Assembly (NCBI GenBank): GCA_046263755.1
Contig: JBJYZC010000006.1
Span: 1 to 64,000 of the forward strand
Length of the DNA: 64,000 nt
From: Lachnocurva sp029100405
Lineage (GTDB): Bacteria > Bacillota > Clostridia > Lachnospirales > Lachnospiraceae
Reading direction: 5' to 3'
The notes under the pieces: model-generated
Databases searched by the model: none
What the model was told of the DNA's origin: nothing
What the model saw: the letters and a program-made list of their open reading frames with translations, nothing else
Made by a program: the position numbers and the translations under genes
Shown here: one piece after another, positions 15,216 through 22,900 of the stretch
Numbering within the stretch: position 1 is the stretch's first letter
Layout of the letters: each line of letters begins with the position of its first letter

Positions 15216-16409
15216 TTACTTTGTCTCCTTCTGGGCTTTTTCCCATGCACGCTTCTGTGACTGGAACCGATACATATAGTATCCACGGCAGTTCGAAAAG
15301 CTGAACGGTAAGGACTTATCGTTCTCATTTCCTGCAACGATTGACAGACCGGACAGACCCTGTAACATGGTCTTGATCTGCTCGAACCGGGACTCTCCTG
15401 TACCACCTGTCACAATGAGGTACTTATAATTCAACAGGTTGTCAAACTCTGTCATCAGGCGGTCAATCGACTTATTGCAAATTGCACGGTTATTCTTTAA
15501 CAGCTCTTCCGTGAAGTTCACTTCCTTGGTCGAATAGGTTCGCCTGTCAAAGTATCTGGCGTTCCCTGTCTCCAAGAACTTCTGGAACTCGAACACCTTG
15601 AAGTTCGTTCCGTAGGCTTTGTTCAGCTCATCAATCGTCTTCTGGAAGACTGCCTTCATGCCTGTGTCGATGTAGGTCTTATGGTTAGCATTGACACCGT
15701 TTCGGATCACGAACTCATCCTCGGTATTGAACCCGATGTCGTAGATGATGGCAGAACTGGACAGGATCCCTACCTTCTCCCGGATCGGATTACCGTCCTT
15801 GTCATATACCGAAGAGAACAATGTGCCCTGTGGCTGCTCAATGACTGAGATATGATTCTTTGGTAAGGTCAGGGCAATATGGATATAGTCGGCATTGCCT
15901 ACCTTCAGGTCAAAGTCATACTTCCCCGACAGGAACTGAATCATCTCGTTCTTGTCTTCTCTCGCATAGGTACTGGGCAGTCCTGTCTGCACATAGATCT
16001 CATTCTTCGGATTGGTTTTTATCATGCAGATTCCAAGCCCTGCCGCAATGATGGTTCGAAACAGTTCGGTCTGATACCGATACCGCTGATACAGGAACTC
16101 ATCCGTGGTCTCATCCAAGTCTTTCTGGTCGATCATGTCCTCTGCAAGCTCTCCAACCGCCCAGAGCTTATGTGTGAGATTGTCCCTGAGCAGAATGGAA
16201 TCGGGCTGTAACTCTCCAACCACCCTCGCATTGTCAGGGATCTCCTTGGCATAGGACGGAAAGATACACCCCTTGTGTGGCCCCATCGCCTTGACTGCAC
16301 TATATCCCCCGTCAATCGCCACGACCGTCTGATGGGACTCCTCAGGTAATGAGGGCAGGTTGACATTGAAAATACCGGAACGTGTCTTAAACTCTTTTGC
16401 AACTGCCAT
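15216..16409 (-). CDS. ParM/StbA-like actin family segregation ATPase (397 aa)
   Basis: Actin-fold motifs are in order: VVAIDGGYSAVKAMG (phosphate 1), IIYDIGFNTED (phosphate 2) and YLIVTGGTGESRF (adenosine loop). Length fits ParM/Alp proteins. Such proteins form ATP-driven filaments that push plasmid copies apart. I start at 16409 (MAVAKEFKT) because of its GGAAAG site; an in-frame ATG at 16454 lies right against the promoter box and is unlikely. The next gene encodes an RHH protein, as in parMR operons. Confidence 0.85.
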   Translation of the reverse strand: MAVAKEFKTRSGIFNVNLPSLPEESHQTVVAIDGGYSAVKAMGPHKGCIFPSYAKEIPDNARVVGELQPDSILLRDNLTHKLWAVGELAEDMIDQKDLDETTDEFLYQRYRYQTELFRTIIAAGLGICMIKTNPKNEIYVQTGLPSTYAREDKNEMIQFLSGKYDFDLKVGNADYIHIALTLPKNHISVIEQPQGTLFSSVYDKDGNPIREKVGILSSSAIIYDIGFNTEDEFVIRNGVNANHKTYIDTGMKAVFQKTIDELNKAYGTNFKVFEFQKFLETGNARYFDRRTYSTKEVNFTEELLKNNRAICNKSIDRLMTEFDNLLNYKYLIVTGGTGESRFEQIKTMLQGLSGLSIVAGNENDKSLPFSFSNCRGYYMYRFQSQKRAWEKAQKETK

Positions 16410-16458
16410 GTCTTTATTTCTTTCCTTTCTGGAAACTTGATTTTTTCTTCTCAATTCT

Positions 16459-16472
16459 TTCTATGGTTAAAA
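16459..16472 (-). promoter_or_regulatory. CATAGAA box (AACC type) before the ParM-like gene
   Basis: Minus-strand TTTTAACCATAGAA, 50 bp before the start at 16409. Confidence 0.7.
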
Positions 16473-16516
16473 AATTATGAGGATGACAGAAATTTGGAAA
16501 ATTTATTTTGAAACAC

Positions 16517-16552
16517 AAAAAAAAGAGCACCTTGTGTTCAACAAAGCACTCT
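16517..16552 (-). terminator. Terminator 2 of the candidate small RNA
   Basis: AGAGUGCUUUGU pairs over 12 positions with ACAAGGUGCUCU only on the minus strand, thanks to G-U pairs, and eight U follow. This fixes its direction. Confidence 0.8.
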
Positions 16553-16556
16553 CTGA

Positions 16557-16593
16557 GGAAAAAGAAAAGGCATCCGCATAAGCGAGTGCCTTT
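16557..16593 (-). terminator. Terminator 1 of the candidate small RNA
   Basis: AAAGGCACUCGC pairs with GCGGAUGCCUUU (one mismatch) and is followed by UCUUUUU on the minus strand. Confidence 0.75.
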
Positions 16594-16699
16594 CAGTTGA
16601 CAACTAACCAAATCGTGGGGGATTAGGGACTTGGCATCTATGTCACAGATACATCAGCTTTCGAGGTGGATTCATTCCTGACATATCGTTTACAGTTTG

Positions 16700-16727
16700 T
16701 TTATAGCTCATTATTCCAGTTTGTCAA
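16700..16727 (-). promoter_or_regulatory. Sigma-A promoter of the candidate small RNA
   Basis: TTGACA (16722-16727), a 16-bp spacer, then TATAAA (16700-16705), read on the minus strand. Confidence 0.65.
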
Positions 16728-16750
16728 GGGAAGATAGAAAATATTTCTAA

Positions 16751-16999
16751 GACACTACCTGTTGTACCCTTGGAAGGTTGATTCCTACTGTTTACCATTC
16801 CTGTACGGTAGGAATGGAATGGATGGTTATTAGGACACTCCCTGTTATACCATTGAATGGTTGATGGATACTACCTACCAGTTCTGTATGGCAGGATAAG
16901 GGGTTACAGTCTTTGAGACACTACCTGTCTTATCCCTTGGAGGGTTAGTCTAACATTACCAGTTCTTTTAGACTAAGCTTATGGTTGGTCTAACCTTCC
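16751..16999. repeat. Three 83-bp direct repeats, candidate centromere
   Basis: Units begin GACACTACCTGT or close variants at 16751, 16834 and 16917, exactly 83 bp apart. Each continues with a TACC..TTGG segment and a conserved TACCA(G/T)TTC core; units 1 and 3 flank that core with different but self-complementary arms. The repeats lie upstream of the ParM-like operon, where parC sites are found. Confidence 0.7.
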
Positions 17000-17016
17000 T
17001 ACTCTTTTTGAGCTAT

Positions 17017-17066
17017 CTGAGCCTTTGTTTGCAAAGGCGAGGAATGAAAGACCGAAGGTCGAATAT
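17017..17066 (+). repeat. Double-hairpin element copy 3
   Basis: CTGAGCCTTTGTTTGCAAAGG, then GACCGAAGGTCGAATAT. It lies between the 83-bp repeats and the centromere-like repeats. Confidence 0.8.
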
Positions 17067-17194
17067 CCGTACTGGATAGAACTGTCTGGATGGGATGAAC
17101 TGGAAGGTTGTGTAGAAGGCTTTGGAAAGGTTCTACGGAATGGTCTGACTGGTCGTTCATTCTATCTATCTACCCCTGACCCTGTACCCATGAC

Positions 17195-17712
17195 TTGGTA
17201 CATATAAACTTGACAGAATTTGCACACTTTTACCGTACCGTCCAGAACGGTTTATCCTACCCTTTCGAATGGGTTCTACCCGTTACCCAGACACCCGTGA
17301 ATGTTCCATTCCTGATACCCATGACTTGGTACATATAGACTTGAGACTTTTTGCACACTTTTACCGTATCGTCTGGAAGGGTCTACCCTACCCTTTGGGA
17401 CAGGTTTTGACCGTACCCCGTACCTAGGGTACTTGGTACATATAAACTTGACAAAAATTGCACACTTTTTGAAAGGGTATCCATATCGTTTCATACCGTC
17501 TTCCCAGTACCTAGGATTTGGTACATATAGACTTTACATTTTTTGCACACTTTTTGGTATCGACTAAAAGGGTCAATTCTTACCCTTGAACTGGTTGGTT
17601 CTAGCCTACCCCTCGGTATTAGGTATTGGTACATCTGAGCCTTTGCAAAAAGGCGAAGAATTAAAGACCGAAGGTCGAATATATAAACTTGACAGAATTT
17701 GCACACTTTAGT
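17195..17712 (+). repeat. Five centromere/iteron-like repeats
   Basis: The core is TTGGTACATATA(A/G)ACTTG followed by A/T-rich bases and TTTGCACACTTT, about 37 bp, at 17195, 17326, 17433, 17518 and 17626. Start-to-start distances are 131, 107, 85 and 108 bp. The last copy is split by a 48-bp insert. The array abuts the ParA operon, and one inverted copy lies on the operon's other side at 19737-19774. Sites for the RHH partner of ParA, or for a replication initiator, are likely. Confidence 0.8.
17635..17682 (+). repeat. Double-hairpin element copy 4, inserted in a centromere-like repeat
   Basis: The host repeat reads TTGGTACAT, then 48 foreign bases (CTGAGCC...GAATAT), then ATAAACTTGACAG. The four unbroken repeats nearby give the empty site, so the element's ends can be defined almost to the base. 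Confidence 0.88.
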
Positions 17713-18457
17713 CCATGTCCTCGGGGAAGGCTGCCATGTCAGAAAATTCCTTATCGTACCGTTCCCGATATAGGGTCAAGAGCTTATCGACATAGTGAAT
17801 CAGCTTTAGTCCTTTCTTCTTCGCTCCATTCTTTAAGTCCTGTATCTCCTGTCTTGTCATGTACAGGGTCAGTTGCTTTCCGCCATTCAGGGGTTGGTAG
17901 TCCTCCATGGTAATCACCGTCTTCTCTGCATTGAACTCCGGGATCATGGTCTGGAAGACCTGCCGTACCACTTCATACACCGTCTGGTCTTTCCGTGCCG
18001 CCATCGTGTTCAGCCAGAACTTATTCTTTGCCGTCACCCGGATCTGATAGATGTACTGGGTGTCTTCCTCGGTCTCCCCCTCCTTATAGGTGCGGTATTC
18101 GTGACTGTCGTCTTCCATGGGACGTCCTGCCATCTGTTCGGGGGATGTGGGTTTCCGTCTCCTGCGTCTGGGTGAGGACACCTTGTTGTGCTCATCTGAG
18201 GACACCTTTGTGTGCTCATCTGGTGCTGCCTTGTTGTTCTCATTTGAGGACATCTTCATGTGTTCGGTTGAGGACACCTTATTGTACTCACTTGGTGATA
18301 CCTTTGTGTTCTCATCTGAGGTCACTTTAATGTCCTCGTTTGATGTCACCTTAGTGTCATCAAACACATCATTGGCAGGACTGTCCTGTTCCATCAATTC
18401 TGCTCTCATCTTCTGTGTATTCTTTTTAGCCTGCGTAAGAAAGTCGTTCTTTGTCAT
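17708..18457 (-). CDS. ParA partner, RHH-like DNA-binding protein with octapeptide repeats (249 aa)
   Basis: The ATG overlaps the ParA stop (ATGA). Residues about 34-96 are eight 8-residue units of consensus (T/N)KVSS(D/N)E(N/H), likely a flexible spacer. RRRRRK follows. Residues about 200-240 (LTLYMTRQEIQDLKNGAKKK..HYVDKLLTLY) fit a ribbon-helix-helix or short helical DNA-binding unit. Second place after ParA, and the adjoining repeat array, point to the centromere-binding protein. It is not a canonical ParB: no N-terminal nuclease-like domain or KorB HTH is visible. Confidence 0.7.
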   Translation of the reverse strand: MTKNDFLTQAKKNTQKMRAELMEQDSPANDVFDDTKVTSNEDIKVTSDENTKVSPSEYNKVSSTEHMKMSSNENNKAAPDEHTKVSSDEHNKVSSPRRRRRKPTSPEQMAGRPMEDDSHEYRTYKEGETEEDTQYIYQIRVTAKNKFWLNTMAARKDQTVYEVVRQVFQTMIPEFNAEKTVITMEDYQPLNGGKQLTLYMTRQEIQDLKNGAKKKGLKLIHYVDKLLTLYRERYDKEFSDMAAFPEDMD

Positions 18458-19218
18458 GCCTTGATCCTTTCCAGTAGCTCCTTTGCTACGTTCCCGTAAT
18501 AGGTCGTCACAGGGTCTCTCTTCGGGAGATATTCCTCGACAAACGTGGTCATCGCCTTGATCTCCCCAAATCGGTTCGTATTCGTGATGATCTGGTGAAA
18601 CGGCTGACAGTCCAAGTCCTCCGACAAGTCCTGTAACTGTTGCAGCATCACCTTCGTCAAATTCGTGTTTGGCTTGGCTATGGTCAAAAGCGACCCGACA
18701 AACCGGATCCGGCAGTCCCTGTAATGCTTCTGGAACACCCGCACGTCTTTATTCATCTCCACAATGCCATTGATCCCGTCCTGATCCGGATTCGTGACGG
18801 CAAGGATATAGTCCGATGCCAGATACTCCATGTAGTAAATGACGGACCGTTGTGCCGGACTGTCGATGAGCGTAAAGTCATACCCTTCCGTTTCGTTCAG
18901 GGTGTCTGCCAGTCTAAAGTAGTCATTCGGGTCGGTATAGATCTTTGCTGCGTCACTCATCTTGGCATCCCCCGGCAGGACATCGAAGTAGTCTCCATGC
19001 CGTACTGCATCAAACCAGTCCGTCTCTCCATCCAGTACCGTCTTTACCGTTGGCATTCCCTTCTCGTAGTCATTGGCATAGTTTGTGATATTCATGGACG
19101 GGTCAAAATCGACTACCAGTACCTTTTTCCCAAGCTTATTCAGGTTATAAGCAAGCTCGATTGTCGTGGTCGTCTTTGCTACCCCACCCTTCTGATTGGC
19201 TATCATAATCGTATTCAT
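18454..19218 (-). CDS. parA: ParA-family partition ATPase (254 aa)
   Basis: The deviant Walker A KGGVAKTTTT lies at residues 10-19; VLVVDFDPSMN (switch I) and YDFTLIDSPAQ (Walker B) follow in order. The length is that of small plasmid (type Ib) or Soj-like ParA without an N-terminal HTH. The start at 19218 follows AAAGGAG; further in-frame ATGs at 19248 and 19284 lack a site. These ATPases bind DNA with ATP and carry plasmid copies over the nucleoid. Palindromic TGTCAT/ATGACA sites upstream may be its operator. Confidence 0.9.
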   Translation of the reverse strand: MNTIMIANQKGGVAKTTTTIELAYNLNKLGKKVLVVDFDPSMNITNYANDYEKGMPTVKTVLDGETDWFDAVRHGDYFDVLPGDAKMSDAAKIYTDPNDYFRLADTLNETEGYDFTLIDSPAQRSVIYYMEYLASDYILAVTNPDQDGINGIVEMNKDVRVFQKHYRDCRIRFVGSLLTIAKPNTNLTKVMLQQLQDLSEDLDCQPFHQIITNTNRFGEIKAMTTFVEEYLPKRDPVTTYYGNVAKELLERIKA

Positions 19219-19386
19219 CGCATGGTTCTCCTTTTCTCTGCATTCCATTTTACCAAAATGTGCCGTGTCAGATTTACCAAACATTCATCCCCCACTTTGT
19301 CTATTCTTTATCCATTCTGCTTGTGTTTTACCCGTCATGTGGTATATCTTCGTTATGTTCTCTCTTTTACCTTCCTTTGTCTGATT

Positions 19387-19427
19387 TGTCATATATTTCA
19401 CATGACACACATTTGTCACTTATGACA
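19387..19427. promoter_or_regulatory. Palindromic TGTCAT/ATGACA operator candidates
   Basis: Two inverted repeats, TGTCAT-N9-ATGACA (19387-19407) and TGTCA-N3-ATGACA (19414-19427), stand in the leader side of the ParA operon, a usual place for autoregulation. Confidence 0.5.
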
Positions 19428-19736
19428 GGCAGGATATATGGAACACAATGCTTGTCTGTATCAGGCTTGTTGTATGGATAGGGTGTGGTATATGGATAGT
19501 GCAGATAAGATATGCCGTATCGGTTAGACAGGTTGTGTGTGTTGGAGTGGTAGGAAGGGATAGGCAGGTTGGATAGGCTGTATGCGTAGATGGTGTAAGA
19601 ATTGGGGAATGGATCGAGAACGCTATATCGGCTTGCTCGTTAGGGATTGATAGGTAGAACGGATTATGAGGGTGAAATGGATAGATTGGGAAGGACAGGT
19701 GAAATAGTAGAGTCGGAAGGGGAAAAGTGAAAGGGC
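19428..19736. other. Intergenic stretch without genes
   Basis: G-rich on the plus strand, with several TGGATAG words and no strong hairpin or coding frame. It separates the divergent ParA and NlpC/P60 operons, and may hold binding sites. Confidence 0.5.
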
Positions 19737-19774
19737 AAAAAGTGTGCAAAAAGTGTCAAGTCTATATGTACCAA
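19737..19774 (-). repeat. Inverted copy of the centromere-like repeat
   Basis: Minus-strand TTGGTACATATAGACTTGACA followed by TTTTTGCACACTTTT. Together with 17195-17712 it brackets the ParA operon. Confidence 0.8.
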
Positions 19775-19870
19775 TTCATACGTTGCACACTTCACGTCTA
19801 ATTCCCCCTTCCTAGCTTACAGTTCTGTCCTTCCAAACCATTCCTTCCAACTTTCGGATTCTGCATTAGA

Positions 19871-19884
19871 TTTTACGCATAGAA
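19871..19884 (+). promoter_or_regulatory. CATAGAA box (ACGC type)
   Basis: TTTTACGCATAGAA, 40 bp before the 1536-aa gene. Confidence 0.7.
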
Positions 19885-19923
19885 CGAGAAGAGCATATTA
19901 GTTCCAAGTGAGGTAGTACGAAT

Positions 19924-22900
19924 ATGGCAGATAATGAAAATAACAACTGGTTTGAAAATCAAACCAATGGTTCAGGGTTCAATTATGAGAACCTGATAAA
20001 CCATTCAGGTAGCAATCAAAGTTCCGGTCTGTTCAACGAAGAAAACATTCAGGCAGAGAACTCTCCAAGTTACGGAGAACGACAGGAACGTGCAGAGTCG
20101 GGTGGTCATACTGAAAACCACATGAGAGGTGATTCCGGAACTCTGGTTGGTTCGGGTGCACAGGAACTCATTGAGGGAAGTGTTGCCCGACACATGGTAG
20201 GTTCTGACCGACAGGTTTATACCCATGGTGAGAATGAGGGAAACTGGACAGACGCCTTTATCAAAGAGCAGGAAGGACAGGGAAGGAACGTCTATCAGGA
20301 CATCTATATGATGTATCATGACAAGACCATGCAGGACAATGCAGGGTTTGAGACAGAACGATTCCGTTCCTTTGCCGATGGAAGAGCACCGGTATCGTCT
20401 GGCAACATGATGTCTCAGAGACAGGCAGAAATCGTCTTCCGTCATCGGGAGGAAATCCAGAACAATGGCGGTGTCTTGGACATTGCTCACCTGCCAAAGA
20501 AGGAACAAGAGACAATGGCACCGGCAGTTGTCCTGTCCCAATGGGCCAGAAACGAAAAGGCAACCGGAACAGGCTACCTGACCGATGACAGTACAAGTAT
20601 CGGTTATCAACAGGCACAAGACTATGTAAAGTCCAACCACATCACGGAAATCAAGTTCACCGATCGGCAGATGGGTGTTCTGAATGGTCATGCAAGAGAC
20701 CTTCGAACCTATCAGATGCAGATGACCAATAATGCAAACCAATGGAAACAGTTTGAGACTGCCTTCCATGCCTATCAGAAAAAAGCTTTCCCGAACCAGA
20801 CCATGACGGATGCAGCTCGTGACACCGTACTGAGCGAAATGGCAAAGCCGAAGACGACCTACAAGGAAGCCCTGACAGTAGAAACAAAGGCATGGATGAA
20901 CGACCATGCCGTAACGGACAAGGCAAAGATAGGAAAAGCTGACTGGGATTTCATCCGTACCAATGCCAAGGCACGGGTAGTGTCGGAGAATCAGCATTTT
21001 GTCCAGTCTGCCAACCAGAATCCGGTCTATCAGGCATTGAGTAAGTTGCAGGAAAAGCGTGCCGAGGAAGGAACGACCAAGGTCGCAAACACGCTGACAT
21101 CCCATTACAGCGAGTCCAGTCTTCGGGGAATGCGGATCGCCGCCAGACGGCACAAGTTTGAGGAAACCCAGAACGGGGAAAATAACTTCACCGGACAGGA
21201 GCTGACCGATCGGAGAAAGAAACTCAGCAATGCCCGAAGAACCCATGACGTGACCCAGTCAGCGAAGGATGCCATTCGAAAATCGGTTGCAACGAATAAC
21301 CTGAACAAGTTCGACCAGAGGGAAACCGCAAAGAAGGATTTGCAGTCTGACCTGTCACAGAAAGCAAAAGAAATCGAAAAGATCAAAAACAAGAACGTTC
21401 TTTCCGATGACGACAGAAAGAAGCTGAAACATCTGCAAAGGGATTCCGCAAAGAGCGAACGGCAGATTCGAAAGATCGACAAGAAGAACCGTACCGAGTT
21501 CCTGAACGAAGGGAAGGGCAGTTACCGTGAGGTCTTAAAAAAGCAGAAGGACAATGCAGAGAAGATCGCACGAACCCATCGGGAACATCATGCTGCTGTC
21601 CGGAATCGTCAGTTTGTTGACATGGCAAACGGGAAGGGCATTCAGTCCGTTCATGCCGAGGAACGAATCCTGAAAAGGGACAAGAAGTCCTTGAGAGATC
21701 AGGCAAAGGATGCAAGACGGGCAAACCGCCGTGGGGATTTACGGAAGAAGATAGACGCAGGCGGTTCTGATGCTATCAAAGCCAGAAAGAAACTGGATCG
21801 GATGGATCAAAAGGATGTCACCCGTATGAATCGGGCGAACTCCCGTCCAAGCCGGGCCATCGGAAGAGCCAAAGGAAAACTGTCCGGACTTCGGGACAAA
21901 GTGGAAGGACGAATCGGACGAGTCGAGAACTTCGGACTCCGATTCAAACACAAATTGCAGAACAGTTGGATGGGACGTCATAATCCGCTTTCCAAACTGC
22001 GGAACGTCAAGCGGAAGGTCGAACAGAAAGCCATGGAGAAGGTGATTCTGCCTTTGCTTAAAATCTTAGTTCCAATTCTCCTTCCGATCCTGATTATTCT
22101 TCTGATTCTTCAACTTGTGGCCTTATTATTCCTCTCCATTGTGACGGCAATCGGCGGGTCTGACCCGACCAAGAACAATGCCAAGAACGAAGACAACCTT
22201 GCTCCGGGATATTATCAGGCAACGGTAACGGCCTTGCAGGACTATCAGAAGAGTTATCTGAACTACTATTCGGATGCGGCCAAGAAGGCAGCAGAAGGAC
22301 AGGCAGATAGCATTGCATCCAAGTATGACGGGTATCTTGGTGCGAATACCGTTGCGGTTGATACTGCAAACATTCGTTCCATCACGAATGAGTATGGAGA
22401 ACCGTCCTCTGACATTTCCGACACCTTGCAGGCTCTGACCATGGCAAGGGTACGATTCCTTGGAACGACACTCGGTGATGAGAATGAAATGCCGAAGGAC
22501 ACCATCACGAACATGGCCCTGTATATGACCGCCCTTTGGGTAGGCGATGAAGGAAATGGTTATGTGAAGGGACTGGCACAGCAATATGGCGGTACGACCG
22601 GACTGAATCATCAGATCGTTGTCAATCCAAAGTACAATGACGCAAATAATACCAATGCCATTCATAACTCACAGGGTGGTATCACGGATAGCGAAGGAAA
22701 CCAGTACAGTTACATCTACACCAATTATGGTGAATTGGATGACAGTACGAGACCGGGATGTAACAACGTCTGGTATAAAGACGGAAGCGGAAAGGTTCAG
22801 CGTACTCCTACCAATCTCACTTGGAACAAAAATACCTATGGCGATAACGGATCGGGAACCAGTCCGAAGTCCATCGGGGTTGGCAATCCAAAGATTGTAA

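Larger units (their letters stand above)
16517..16693 (-). ncRNA. Candidate small RNA between ParM promoter and repeats
   Basis: A minus-strand promoter (TTGACA-16-TATAAA, 16700-16727) is followed after 100-180 bp by two strong terminators, with no open frame between. This predicts an RNA of about 135-175 nt. Inner pairing such as ATCT..AGAT is visible. It could be a copy-number or partition regulator, or an incompatibility RNA; I know no matching family. Confidence 0.55.

Noticed and set aside
17025..17207. A 60-codon open frame within the repeat region (starts MFAKARNERPKVEYP)
   Set aside because: It is made from a double-hairpin element and the first centromere-like repeat, has no ribosome site, and runs against no conserved protein pattern.
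17195..17712. CRISPR array
   Set aside because: Spacing between repeats is uneven (131, 107, 85, 108 bp), inverted copies exist elsewhere, and no cas genes are seen.
19420..19749. A 109-codon minus-strand frame rich in P, T, H and F
   Set aside because: Composition follows the simple G-rich intergenic DNA; no ribosome site, and it covers a centromere-like repeat.
20005..21246. A 413-codon minus-strand frame opposite the 1536-aa gene
   Set aside because: Shadow of codon bias in the sense gene; no domain pattern and no start signals.
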